64,000 bases of DNA from Hippopus hippopus (taxonomy: Eukaryota; Mollusca; Bivalvia; Cardiida; Cardiidae), in NCBI GenBank assembly GCA_946811185.2, contig OX328096.1:48994252-49058251 (forward strand), in the 5' to 3' direction. Positions 53,286 through 63,983 of the stretch are shown here, piece after piece (positions within the stretch are counted from its first letter, which is position 1; every line of letters starts with the position of its first letter). The notes under the pieces were generated by a model. That model had not been told where the DNA came from. It saw nothing but the letters and a program-made list of their open reading frames with translations, and did no database searches. The position numbers were made by a program, and so were the translations under genes.

Positions 53286-53450
53286 TCAACTCTTTACTAA
53301 ACGACAAAACTCTAGAATCTTATTGATATTGAAACGCTCTGCAGACGACACATAAAGTGTGGCTCAAAGGGTAGGTTCCGTCTTTGACAGGTTAAAACGT
53401 TGTGGGAAAAGGAGAAGATATTCGTATTCTGACGTTGTTTTCAAAACATG
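53286..53450 (-). repeat. Family A element, right part truncated
   Basis: CAACTCTTTACTAAACGACA and GTTGTGGGAAAAGGAGAAG are present; the second arm is mostly lost. Confidence 0.7.
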
Positions 53451-53459
53451 GGGAACGAA

Positions 53460-53590
53460 GAGGCGGACGACGTGAATCCAAGATCAGGTTTCACAGAGAG
53501 GAGTCCTAGATCACACTGCACAGAACGAAAGACAGGCTGATATTGATCTACAGCGCCCGCAAATGCTCTACTGGTGTGCAAGGGGTTGAA
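53460..53590. repeat. Family B fragment
   Basis: GAATCCAAGATCAGGTTTCA and CTAGATCACACTGCACAGAA suggest a rearranged copy. Confidence 0.4.
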
Positions 53591-53669
53591 AACTTTCTTT
53601 AAAACAAGAAAACTTTGAATAAAACATTGCCGTTCAGTGTGTGAGAGAGCAAAGAATGGTAGTATGTAT

Positions 53670-53893
53670 ATACTCTTCACTATACAACAAAATTTTTGGA
53701 CTTGTCCAAATTAAAAGCATTTGCAGACAATGAAATATATATGGCTCATATGATAAGATTTGTCTTTGATTGGATAGGAAAGTTTGTGGAGAGGAGAAAA
53801 TGCAGGTTACCAGCATTTTTTCTTTTTTCGCAAGATTTTCAAACCACTACTCTTGAGCGTCGTTCACACTCGGGATTGTAAGGTAAAGGGGTA
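53670..53893 (-). repeat. Family A foldback element
   Basis: TTGGACTTGTCCAAATTAAA begins the arm; the core is AAAATGCAGGTTACCAGCAT. Confidence 0.8.
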
Positions 53894-54269
53894 CAGTGAA
53901 AGAGTCATTTAGAACTTGACAAGGTCGAAGTTTTCAGTTATTTATTTGGTTTGGAGAACATATTCAAACTGGTTTCACCTACTGAACTTAAGGTTAGACA
54001 GATAAAAAAAAAAAATTAGTGACAACAAAATAGGTGGGATGGCACTCAGATAAACTGATAAATATTTTCAGCAATAACGAAAATCATAATGAGGCATACA
54101 TACAGATAGACCAACTAGTTCGATAATAGACAAGATGCAAACGGATGGGTATGTTTACCAGAGACAAAAAGGCAGAGAATCTGTTCATTTAAATGATAAT
54201 AATAATGATAATAATAATAGACGATGACCTTATCGCATAACTTTTGTTTGCAAATGGACAGTTTTTGCC
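53894..54269. other. Unassigned DNA with a short AAT/GAT run
   Basis: The run lies at 54195-54222. Nothing else was recognised. Confidence 0.35.
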
Positions 54270-54430
54270 ACAGCTTCATTCCTCAAATCACTGAGGCATC
54301 TCACTTATTGTTTATCTAAGGGTTCACCAGTACTATGCTAGGGCTCCTCAGTGCCTCGGCCAAAGACATTCCCGTGTGACCAGCGCCGACAGCAGAAATG
54401 AAACCAGCATTTCCTGATTGAAGATCCATC
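54270..54430 (-). mobile_element. SINE fragment
   Basis: TTCACCAGTACTATGCTAGG, GCTCCTCAGTGCCTCGGCC and CCCGTGTGACCAG are shared with the body at 22285-22515. Confidence 0.5.
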
Positions 54431-54620
54431 GTCTTTATTCTTAAACAATCAATGTTTCTTTTAATAGTTTGTTTAAGCCCAATATTTGAGCATTATTATG
54501 TAATTTGTCTTCATCTATTTAAAGCTTTCAATATTACAGATTCTACAATTTTGTCATGAGTGTGGTACTGAAATAAAACGCTTGTGCAACAAGTAAATGT
54601 GAATGGACAGAGAACCCTAC

Positions 54621-54818
54621 CTGCCATTAAACTGTTTAAACCATGAAGTCTAGCCGCTTCTTCATTCATAGCTTGTTCTGTTTCAAACCCCACAAATCTG
54701 TTAAAGTCAATGCAGTCCACATAGTCTGCTTCAAACTGTGTAATAGAGCTTAGTCCTTTCACCAGGTCTGTATCAGTACCATTCAAAGTATAGACTAAGT
54801 CTTTAAGTTTTAACGACC
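54621..54818 (-). CDS. Orphan coding exon, unknown protein
   Basis: A minus-strand frame is open across 198 nt between a plausible acceptor (CTTTTTTCTGCAG|GG) and a plausible donor (ATGGCAG|GTAGGG), with phase 1 at both ends. It contains LNGTDTDLVKGLSS, DYVDCIDFNRFVGFETEQ and NEEAARLHGLNSLMAG, an acidic, helix-prone composition that looks like protein and not like a transposase. I do not recognise the family. The first 14 or so bases (GGTCGTTAAAACT) and the acceptor tract belong to the adjoining family A element (54805-55018). If that acceptor is used, the element supplies the splice site; ACTTAG at 54795-54800 is a weaker alternative. The rest of the gene was not found. Confidence 0.5.
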
Positions 54819-55018
54819 CTGCAGAAAAAAGCTCTTGAAAAAAAAAAAAAAAAACTGTGGGAAATGGAGAAAATGCTGGTAGTAGCATTTTCTTCTTTTC
54901 CCACATTTTTTGCAATGCACTTATAGACAAATTTCAACATTTGACTCACGTTTATTTGTCGTCTATAAAATGCTTTCAATTCGGACAAGTCTAAAATGTT
55001 ATCGTCTGGTAAAGAGTA
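54805..55018 (+). repeat. Family A element adjoining an exon, left terminus missing
   Basis: AAGTTTTAACGACCCTGCAG begins it. The hairpin has a long A run in one arm. It ends GTCTGGTAAAGAGTAA. The missing TTAA end coincides with the exon at 54621-54818. Confidence 0.8.
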
Positions 55019-55724
55019 AAAAAAAAAAACACTGAGCAAAGGACGACCCCTTTCCTGTCTAGAGCTGTGGACGATAGTCGCAACATCATGTGGCTGAGTT
55101 GCCTTAGAGAAATGAACGCCTTCAAAAATATAACAGACGGGACAGGGATATCTTCACTTTTCGAACATGCAAGAATAAAAAATACATTTTTTGAATAGCA
55201 AAGTTTACTTCTTCTTCCATTGATTTACATCATCTCACCTATTGGCATTTTTGAACATTGGAACAACCTTTGAAAAAAAAAAATGACAGTATTCCTTTAA
55301 GTTCATGAAAGTAATTTTTAAGAATTCATGATACGAAAGATACACTAAACATTTTCCCTCAAGAGAACTAAGTTTCTTATTCTTATATCGATTGGTCGAT
55401 TTGAAGATTCTCGCGTGCATTTGACCAAACTGTCATTGCAGAGAAAATGAATACATAGATTGTTGCTACCATAAGTAGTTAACTGTAATTACCATACAAA
55501 TGCAGTTTTGCGCCAATTTAGTCATTTGAAATGTTTATAAGCATTGTGGGAAAAGAAGCAACAGCCTGTCACAAGCAATAGCCCCCTTTTCCACATTTTT
55601 TCGATATTATATAACAGTACTTTAATTCTCTTTTCCTCGCATATTTCTCCTTTTAGTGACTTATACTAGTTTGTATTGGATCTAATATAATATATGTGTT
55701 AAAGTTGACATTGTGAGCAATTAC
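55019..55724. other. Unassigned DNA with a family A trace
   Basis: GCATTGTGGGAAAAGAAGC and CCCCCTTTTCCACATTTTT (55540-55600) resemble hairpin arms. Confidence 0.35.
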
Positions 55725-55965
55725 ATATAAGTCATGCTCTGTAAAAAGGGAGGTTCATGCATCTGCAAAAAGTATCGACCCAGGTCAGTCTGTGCAGTCA
55801 ACATAGGCTGACCTGAGTAAAAAACTTTTGCTGCTGGTAAATTTTCTGCTTGTCAAAGAATCGTTCTACATCAAGATTCAGACGGTTTTTTGGACGAATT
55901 GGATCAATATTGCATGACGATTTGCTTGGGATAATCTAAAATGAAGATGCATTAACTATTTCCTT
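55725..55965 (+). repeat. Family C element
   Basis: AAGTCATGCTCTGTAAAAAG, AAAGTATCGACCCAGGTCAG and AGGCTGACCTGAG mark the left half; the right end is diverged. Confidence 0.7.
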
Positions 55966-55984
55966 ACCATAGATGACTCAAAAA

Positions 55985-56065
55985 AGCTTTTGTGGATAGT
56001 TTAGACCGAGATCAGACTGCCTAGTACGTGAAGCCTGATCCTTGATTTACACTTTCCACTGGCTG
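55985..56065. repeat. Family B fragment
   Basis: GATAGTTTAGACCGAGATCA and CTGATCCTTGATTTACACTT face each other. Confidence 0.6.
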
Positions 56066-56169
56066 TTTTATCATCTTGCTGCGCACTTTATTTGTAACGC
56101 TTTGAAAAGTGCAATTTTATCGTTTAGATATTGAAAGAGTCAAAGCCCCTTTTCACAGAAAACCGCTCA

Positions 56170-56452
56170 CATTGGCCTATGACCCATGCTCTGTTAAAAG
56201 GAAGCTTAATGCATCTGCAAAAAGTATCGACCAGGTTAGCCTGTGCATCCGTCCAGACTGACCTGGGTTGAAACGTTTTGCTATATGTCAATTTTCTGCG
56301 TGTCAGAGGACCAGTCTACCTCATGATTCAGTCGGCTTTTAGACAAAATGGATTTTATGGATCTATAATAACCTGTATGTGATTACTTTGTTCGGTATAA
56401 TGGATCACTGAGATGTATTTAGCCCCCTTTTGCCAGAGCATGGCTCATACAT
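56170..56452 (+). repeat. Family C element, full length
   Basis: ATGACCCATGCTCTGTTAAA and CAGAGCATGGCTCATA are inverted ends. The middle contains TCATGATTCAGTCGGC. Confidence 0.78.
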
Positions 56453-56767
56453 AACCGTTCTACCTACCCACTATTTACCTATATTGATCCGCTAGTCTTA
56501 CTCGAACTGCGGTCCACTTTCACGCTCAGAGCAGGTCCATACCATATTATCGGTACTTATACCCTTATGACGATAAACACCCTCTCGTTTTGCTCTTTTA
56601 GTCTCTCCCCCTTTCCCCCTCTAATATCGACTTGCTATACGTAATTAAGTTTAATATTTTTCTAAACGGTTCGAGTGGGTAAACCCTACACATCCAAAAA
56701 TTTATATCTTATTTATCATTCTCATCATTAAGATTTACAGATACACATGCATATGCATTACTTGTAT

Positions 56768-56900
56768 AAGAGAGAGAGCTCGAGAGGGAGCGAACGAGCG
56801 AACGAGAGACAGACAGAGAGTTAGAGAGACACACGAAGAGACAGAGAGACACACATGGAGAGACAGACAGAGATACAGACAGACAGACAGACAGACAGAC
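56768..56900 (+). repeat. GA/GACA-rich microsatellite
   Basis: GAGA, GACA and CGAAC motifs end in a run of eight or so GACA units near 56875-56900. The serine/leucine/cysteine-rich minus-strand frames are artefacts of this. Confidence 0.9.
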
Positions 56901-57112
56901 AAGGAGAGACTTTGCAAATAAGAGGTACTAGAGATAGACTGTAAGACAACTGGAGCAATAAGGGAGAAATATAAAGAAGGTAGGACAACCACACACAATG
57001 ATACGTACGGACAGACAGTGACAGAGGGCCGACACATTGTACAGGCATATCTAGCAGCAGAGATGTTGAGGTAGTGGGGTACTCGCATAGAAATATCCCA
57101 AACGGACTGTGT

Positions 57113-57327
57113 TAACTGTTTCAGCGCCAAAATATAAACTTGACCTCTTCCAACCGCTTTAACTACCATTCATTGAATTCGAGAAAGATTTTCTTTTTAC
57201 CTCAGAGGCTTGACAAAAGAAGCGGACGGCATAGATCAAAGATCAGACTGCACGTTCTGTGCAGTCTGATCTTGATCTATGCCGTCCGCAAAAGCCCTAG
57301 TTTTCGCCTATAGCGCTAAAAGGATTA
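57113..57327. repeat. Family B-related palindromic element (GCGCTA ends)
   Basis: TTAACTGTTTCAGCGCCA and TAGCGCTAAAAGGATTAA bound it. The core 57224-57291 is a near-perfect hairpin: GCGGACGGCATAGATCAAAG facing CTTGATCTATGCCGTCCGC. Confidence 0.85.
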
Positions 57328-58950
57328 ATCTAGTCAAACTTTAGCCACCTTTTCCATGTCAAAACTTTCTGATAAATACTTCAATCGTTTAACGCTTTAC
57401 ACCTGTTACATGTTTACGAAACATTTTCAAGACATTCTGATACTCTCTCGAACGGATTTGAACATTTTCTCCATTACTTTCAACGATCAAAGGCTTATAA
57501 GCCTGTACCACAAAGTCCGAAAAAGTTTCTAAAGCAAGCGAAACAATTAAGGCATTTAAATATTCTTTTGAAAAGAAAAACCCAAAGTCTTTCTTTAAAA
57601 GTTTAGGGTTAAAACGTTTACTTATAAACCCTTATCTAGCTATTTTACCCCAAAAAGCCTTGTCTGTAGAGAAACCATTTTCGAAAAAGAATCCATTGCT
57701 CGGAATGAGCAATGGCTTCTTTTTCCAAAAGGTTTCCATTTAGTTCCATGGCTACGCAACAAATATCTACTCATATTTTTCTCCTCTGTAGAATGTTTTA
57801 TACTAGTTTTTCGTTAAAATTCTATATATTTAGATACGTTACATGCTGTAAAAGGATTGGAAGCATAATCTGGCCCAAGTGCTACTTACCGATACATGGG
57901 ATTGAACATTGCCATACGTGGAAGTTAGAGGGTCTTTAAAAGGCACACATATACTGTATAGGAATATTGCATAATCCGGATAACATAAAAAACAATTCCA
58001 GAGGGGATATAATTGAATTTTCATAGTTTTTAAAAAAATTAGATTTCTCTGAAGAACTGAACGACATTTAGACAAGTCAAATTTAAAAACGATTTGTTGG
58101 ACGGATTTTTTTTCGGAGTGCCTTTTTTGCTTTAAATCAAATTGGTACACAGACGTACAGGCGTATCGGTTCAGGAAGTTGAAATTTACGGCTGAGCTGG
58201 TAGAGGAGAATTTTTCAAGAAATTCGTTTTCGGATTTTCATATTCAGGTACTCCTGTTTTATACTTCTAGACAGATTTCTTAGAAAGAGTTATTCATTTC
58301 CTTTTTAATATTAGAATTGAATTGGATTATTTCGTTTACTCGTTTACATACATACTGGCTTCCTTGAGGCACTTAACCGACGATACAATTTAGATCAAGA
58401 TTAGACTTTACAGAACATGTCCGATACCGTAATATTTTTCCGGTAACAAAAGAAGAAGAAGAAAAAAAAAAACTCTGAAATGGCAATATTTTGGTTCTCA
58501 ATATCTGATGGAAATTTTTTATTTCATTCATTTATCAATTTAAGTGTTAATTGTTGTTCATTTATGGTTTGTAGAAAATGAAATAAATATATTGATTTTA
58601 AAAAATGAAAACTAAAAACTCAAAGCTGTTTTGTGTAGACTGTCGCCAAAAAAGTCGGGTACGGTTTATACAAGATCAGAACGTATATGCTATTTTATTC
58701 ATTTGCATATCTTTAGTTCCCAATTATTATTATAAAAGTTAGTTGAATTAAACTGAACAAACCATAAAAGGAACCCAGATATTTTAATAATAAACTCGGA
58801 AAGAACAAAAGCGGTAAGAAACTAATGTCTGGTATTCAAACATAACAAACATAAACAAATAATAATAATTCCAGATTTCACTGTCGTTATTTTGTGAACG
58901 GATAGAAGGTCTATACGAGTTACGGTAAATAGACAAATAGGTAGATCAAC
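57328..58950. other. Unassigned AT-rich intergenic DNA
   Basis: AAAAAGAATCCATTGCTCGG and a GAGCAATGGCTTCTTTTTCC inverse form a short hairpin at 57684-57728. A family B trace (TAGATCAAGATTAGACTTTA) lies at 58390. No exon was recognised. Confidence 0.35.
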
Positions 58951-58961
58951 ATGTGGCTAAC

Positions 58962-59010
58962 ATCAATAATAATAATAATTATAATAATAATAATAGTGAT
59001 AATAATAATA
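58962..59010 (+). repeat. AAT microsatellite
   Basis: AATAAT repeats with TTATAAT and GTGATAAT interruptions. Confidence 0.85.
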
Positions 59011-59369
59011 TCGCTCTAGAGGATAATAAGAGAGTGACATGTCGAAATGCAGAAAGAATGTTAATGATTTATTTAAACAGGAATAAGACACAGGGAACAT
59101 TAACACGAAAAAACATTTTAAAGCTAGTTCTTACATCCAATAAAGAAGACCAAATACAGTGACGATAAACAATAATGCTGTTAATTTGGTACCAAAATGT
59201 TAAGCACAACGTTAAGTATTTTGCGGACAGTGAAGATTCAGTTCATCCAGCTCAGAAAGTAAAGCGTGATCACTGACCGATTGTTATTACGATGTTCTGA
59301 GCATATCAGCATTTGGTTCTTCTCTACCAGCCGAAAATGTCGGGCAACAAAAAGCAAATACAAAATCTT

Positions 59370-59455
59370 TTTTTTTTTTTGACAATGTAGACCAAGCTTA
59401 GACTGCACAGAACGTGCAGTCTGATCTATGATCTGCATCTTCTGATTATTTGTTA
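59370..59455. repeat. Family B fragment
   Basis: ACAATGTAGACCAAGCTTAG and GTGCAGTCTGATCTATGATC surround CACAGAACGTG. Confidence 0.65.
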
Positions 59456-59459
59456 TATA

Positions 59460-60447
59460 CAGGGTGACACAAAAAAAATGCCACCCATGAAATTGTTAAT
59501 AAAATTCACAATCCTCTCTGCAATCCAGCCATATTTGGTACAAATGAAGTTCAGTCTATGCCTTACATGTCCACCAAGTTTCAGCCATGAATGTCCAGCA
59601 GTCTTTGTTTTATCATCATTCCATGATATGCTCCAAATGTGCACTTCGCATTGCAAGCAACATGCAAAATTGACAATAACTCAGACACACTCGTCCCTCA
59701 TTATTGATCGTTTTGAGTGAACTCGAAGAGTAACATCTTCTGGGGGACAACCCTACCAGAAGATTGTCTGCAGAGGCCTGGGTGCCCTCCATCAAGTACA
59801 CTGTATGGGTTGCAATGTCAGAAAATGGGATCATCGGTCTGTACTGATTTGAAGACCAGAATGAACGGTCAATCACGATCAATACTGAGCGCTACATTGT
59901 GGTTGTTAAGAAGTTTCGGGCAGACAAAGAGGTGTTGTGAGGGATGAACAGTGGTTTCAACAGGATGGAGCAACTCCCTAACTTCAAATGACTTGTTGGA
60001 ATGGCTGCGAGGACACTTTGGTGATTGTCTCATCAGTAGAAGGTGTGATCCTGAATGGGCTTCACACTCACTAGACCTTAAACCCCCCCCCCCCCGATTT
60101 ATTCCTGTGGGGTTATCTCAAAGATAGTGTCTATCAAACAACCCCTAGACTATTCCTGAACTGAAGAGGGCCATCATCGCCAAAATCAGGGCAATACTGA
60201 GGGAGGAGTGTGTGTCAGAGTTATTGACAATTTTGCATGTCTTATCAAGGTGTGCTTGCATCGCAGATGTGCACATTTGGAGCCTATATGGAATGAAGAT
60301 AAAACAAAGACTGTTGGACATTCATGGCTGAAACTTGGTGAACATGTAAGGCATAGACTGAAGTTCATTTGCACCAAATATGGCTGGATCGCAGAAAGGA
60401 TTGTGAATTTTATTAACAATTTCATGGGTGGCATTTTTTTTTTTTTT
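59460..60447. mobile_element. Long-TIR Tc1/mariner-superfamily element, inactive
   Basis: About 230 bp at each end are inverted copies: AATGCCACCCATGAAATTGT at 59478 faces ACAATTTCATGGGTGGCATT at 60417, and the match extends inward to the TTGACAATAACTC region. The interior holds a broken transposase. It starts at AGGGTGACAC near 59461; the right end is obscured by a T run. Confidence 0.82.
59945..60205 (+). pseudogene. Transposase remnant of the long-TIR element
   Basis: QWFQQDGATP contains the second catalytic aspartate of the D-G-A-T-P-H type. It is followed, after a frameshift, by NDLLEWLRGHFGDCLISRR and DPEWASHSLDL. A run of about 12 C then breaks the frame before LWGYLKDSVYQ and IPELKRAI. 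The motif order matches Tc1/mariner-superfamily transposases with an NPPDFFLWG block. The N-terminal half is absent or unrecognisable. Confidence 0.75.
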
Positions 60448-60591
60448 TTGTCTTTTCCTTGGCGAGATTCAGAGTTAGGAGCGTCCTCTGGTTAGTTTCT
60501 TTCGTTGTCGTTATCATGTTCATGCAACTGAATATGCATATGAATATGGTGAAAAAATTAAGTAGTTGTAAAAGCTTGTTTATTGGGAAGT

Positions 60592-60829
60592 TTAAGCCCC
60601 ACACAATTCCTAGTTTAGCGACCCTGAGAAAGGAAGGCATTTGAAAACATTGTAAGAAAAGGAGAAATGCTTGTAACCAGCATGTTCTCCTTTTCCCACA
60701 ATTTTTTCTGCTTTTGCGGTAAAAAATACTACTAGTATCATTTGAGCCACATGTAAATGATCGTCTGCAAATACTTTCAGTTTTCACTATATATATAGTC
60801 TAAATTTTTGCCATGTGGTAAAGGGTGAA
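60592..60829 (+). repeat. Family A foldback element
   Basis: AGCGACCCTGAGAAAGGAAG and core GAAATGCTTGTAACCAGCAT are present. It ends CATGTGGTAAAGGGTGAA. Confidence 0.82.
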
Positions 60830-61411
60830 GTTTGTTTAGGGGTGTGTTTCTGCATATAAAACATGCAAGTATGCTTCAACATTTGCATGCCGTTTATGAT
60901 TTCATCGCCGAGTTTAAACACTAGATTGCTTAAAATAATTTCTATAAGTCACCGTATCGTAATACATAAGCGAAACTCATTACGGATTTTTTCTAGCCGA
61001 GTCTAGAATACGACCTTATTCAAAGTTTTGCTTGTCTAATCAAGTCAACACCGCCCCCCCACCCCCCCCAAAAAAAAAAAATGAAATACCGCCCACCGCC
61101 ACCACCACCAAATGATGCGACCCCAAGTTTAGCTTCATGGTGATTATATTCGCAGAACTTCCTCTATTCTTGCAAAAAATAAAACAAAAATAAAAATAAA
61201 GACATGGTACATAAATTTAAGGCTTCCAAAGAATCGTTCTAAATTTTTTTAAATTCCAAATTTCTTAGATGTGGTATCTATTTGGCAAATGACTTGTCAT
61301 GGGATTTAGACTTTGGGCTGAGTTTGGCAAGTTTATCAACATGCGCTCGGGTGATTACGTTCACTTTCATACCACGCACTAGCACACAAGTGAAAAAACA
61401 GAAAGAATTAT
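60830..61411. other. Unassigned DNA with C-rich and CCA-rich runs
   Basis: ACCGCCCCCCCACCCCCCCC then an A run and (CCACCA) at 61048-61112. No exon was recognised. Confidence 0.35.
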
Positions 61412-61642
61412 TTAACTCTTTACCACACAGTTCCGACCTTTAACGTCCCTAAGAAAGAAGCTTTTGGAAAAAAAATACGGGGAAAGGAGAAAATGCTGGT
61501 GACCAGCATTTTCTCCTTTTCCCACATTTTCTTTTCACCCTTCCCAAAACAAATTACAATTCTTGAATCGCGTTTATATTGTCGTCTGCAAGTGCTTTTA
61601 GTTTGGAGAACTCTAAGATTTTTTCGTTTGGTGAAGAGTTAA
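61412..61642 (+). repeat. Family A foldback element, well preserved
   Basis: TTAACTCTTTACCACACAG and GTTTGGTGAAGAGTTAA bound it. The hairpin has the centre CTGGTGACCAG. Confidence 0.9.
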
Positions 61643-62919
61643 CTTTTGTAACTTTTTTTAAAACTTTTCATAAATTCATCACATGCACTTGTCACTGAAT
61701 TTGAATCATTGTACATAGAAAAGATGTAAAAAAAAGAAAATCAAAAAGAAATCAGAGATGGGGGAGCGGGCAGGTTGAAAACAGTATTTATATAAACATC
61801 AAAAGCCTGAATATTTCATGTAAGCATTTGAAAGTGGAATAATTTCAAGTAAGTTACGTACAGCAAACAAATAAATAACGACTGTTTGCTTGCTGTCTGA
61901 ATATAGATTTTAACTTGCAATAAATTAAGATTTTTTTTTCAACGAAATTCAGGCCAATGTCTGTTAGCCCATTTTTGAAAGCGCTTATTGATCCAGGACC
62001 AAAGCTTTTGATTGGAACCAGCAAAAATTTCGTTTATATTATTTACACAAATTGTAAAGTTCACAATTTACAAAATGGACTGGTAATTGCGACACGAACC
62101 TAGGGACAACATTGTGGATCGCATGCACAATTTATTGCGAAGATTTATCTTTGGCTTTGTTACCTCACCATGTACAAAACTCTAGCTTTGTAAAATGTAG
62201 GTTTTTCTTCTAAAAGAGGTCGGTAAATGACTAATAGCCAACCGAGTGATATAAAATTTTACCTAGCATGTATGGGATAATTTCGCTAGGACGAAACAAG
62301 TGCTTTCCGACTATATTTTTTTGTTTTTATCAGTGTATCTCAAGAAAGTAAGAACTCTTACCCTAAGGCAGCGAAGAAAATGGACTTGAGACTTTTTCCC
62401 TGCAGGGCCTGATACAATTTAATGCGCTTATTTCAGCCAATTTAACTTCAGACATATACGGCAATGTCGATAAAAGAGCAGATTTATTGCTCTGTAAAGT
62501 TTGATCTTATTCTACATCTGAGAAAGCAAAATGAATTGCCTATAGGACAATAAAAGTCGGAAACACTTGCAGACTTTGTCTCGTATAATATATTTTGTAT
62601 AAAACATGTTGTATATTGTATTTGTGATACAAAGATTCATGTTTTCCTAAAATTGATGGTTACTTTAAGTTACTGTGAAAACAAACAATCTTCTACACTC
62701 TCAACACCACTCTGACCAGAATACCTAAAAAGTTTAGCCGTTATAAAGATCTGATACCTTGCTACACCTTTGACTTGCCAGAAAAGGTTTTCTAGACTCT
62801 AAGAGCATGTTTTTTGCAGCCTTATCTAGATCTATATTGTATGCAAAAGCAACATAAGTTTTGCCTGCCGCTCTACGGGTTACAAAAAAATGGTTCGTGT
62901 TCTGTGAAGAGGGGATTTA
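61643..62919. other. Unassigned intergenic DNA
   Basis: No exon or named repeat was recognised. Confidence 0.3.
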
Positions 62920-63100
62920 TTTCGAGACTTTTTGCTATGGGTCAATTTTCTGCCTGACAAAGGAACAATGTACCTCATGATTCAGTTGGTTGTTAGACAA
63001 AACTGATTTTATGGATCCAAAATTATGTGATGACTTGCTTGGTATGATGGATCACGGTGATGCATCAAACTCCATTTTCCAAGGGTGCCGCTCAATTGCT
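62920..63100 (+). repeat. Family C element, right half
   Basis: CTCATGATTCAGTTGGTTG, GATTTTATGGATCC and GCTTGGTATGATGGATC match family C. The open frame from 62990 begins in it and is incidental. Confidence 0.7.
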
Positions 63101-63676
63101 ATTGAAAGCCGGGGGAAAAATGAAATTATGAAAGACGGTTTTAGTCGGGATTCATCATTGAAAGAGAAGAGCTACGAGAATGACCTCAGCATTCCGTATT
63201 AAACCGTATTTAACAAGATACAAGTTAGCAGTTCGAATACGAACTCTTTTTCTTGGGTGAAATTGTTTGCAAATCTGTGACAGACGAAGATTCAGACGTT
63301 ATGACAAACGCAGAAATCTCGTTAATTTCTTGGATTGCTGTATTCGCGGATTTTTAGTTGTTGTTGTTGAACAGAACAAATGTCTTCAAAATCGGATGGT
63401 CAAATATCTAATTATGAGACAATTGGTTATTTCATATCTTAAAACTGAGAACACCATATTATTTTGTAGACAGTTTTGATAACGATAAGACTACTCAGAA
63501 CATGCAGTCTTATTTGGGGTTAAATATCATAGTCTGATATTCTATGAGACATTTTAGTCAAAGCATTGTCTCAGCATTCTGGTCCTTACGGACTGAGACA
63601 ATCAGTTTCAATTACCTGGCAGTCAAGGATTAAAGGGCGGATCTCTTAATATTTTGCCACACCCAACAACAGCATT
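63101..63676. other. Unassigned DNA with a family B trace
   Basis: GATAACGATAAGACTACTCA (63477) and GCAGTCTTATTTGG are weak family B remnants. Confidence 0.3.
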
Positions 63677-63983
63677 TGGCCTGCAACAGGCGAAAAGGGG
63701 CATTCGGACATTTGCGTCAAGTGTCGTCTCTGATCAGTTTGCGCAGTCCGCGCAGGCTAATCCGAGACAAGACTTTCCGATCGTGTATGATTTTCCATTT
63801 CACTCAAGCCTAATATTTACGTAAAGTGCCGTCTCGGATTAGCCTGCGCGGACTGCTCAGGCTGATCCGAGACGTAATATTGACGTAAAGTGCCGTCTCG
63901 GATTAGACTGCGCGGACTGCTCAGGCTGATCCGAGACGACACTTTACGTAAATGTCCGAAAGCCCCTTTTCGCATGTTGCAGA
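63677..63983. repeat. Inverted-repeat element with internal duplication
   Basis: The ends GCCTGCAACAGGCGAAAAGG and CCCCTTTTCGCATGTTGCAG are inverted. Inside, a hairpin unit with GTCTCGGATTAG, GCGCGGACTGCTCAGGCTGA and TCCGAGACG occurs twice in tandem (about 63822-63880 and 63888-63946), and a related unit lies at 63715-63780. Confidence 0.8.

Noticed and set aside
56735..57169. Two overlapping minus-strand frames rich in S, L, V and C
   Set aside because: They arise from the GA/GACA microsatellite and its flank and have no recognisable domain.
7217..61642. Many 60-90 codon frames with phrases such as ENIVGKGENAGNQHFLLFPQCF
   Set aside because: These are translations of the family A hairpin in different copies and frames. 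The termini vary with the copy and none has gene context.
62990..63202. 70-codon frame starting MLDKTDFMDPK
   Set aside because: It begins inside a family C repeat whose other copies do not keep the frame.
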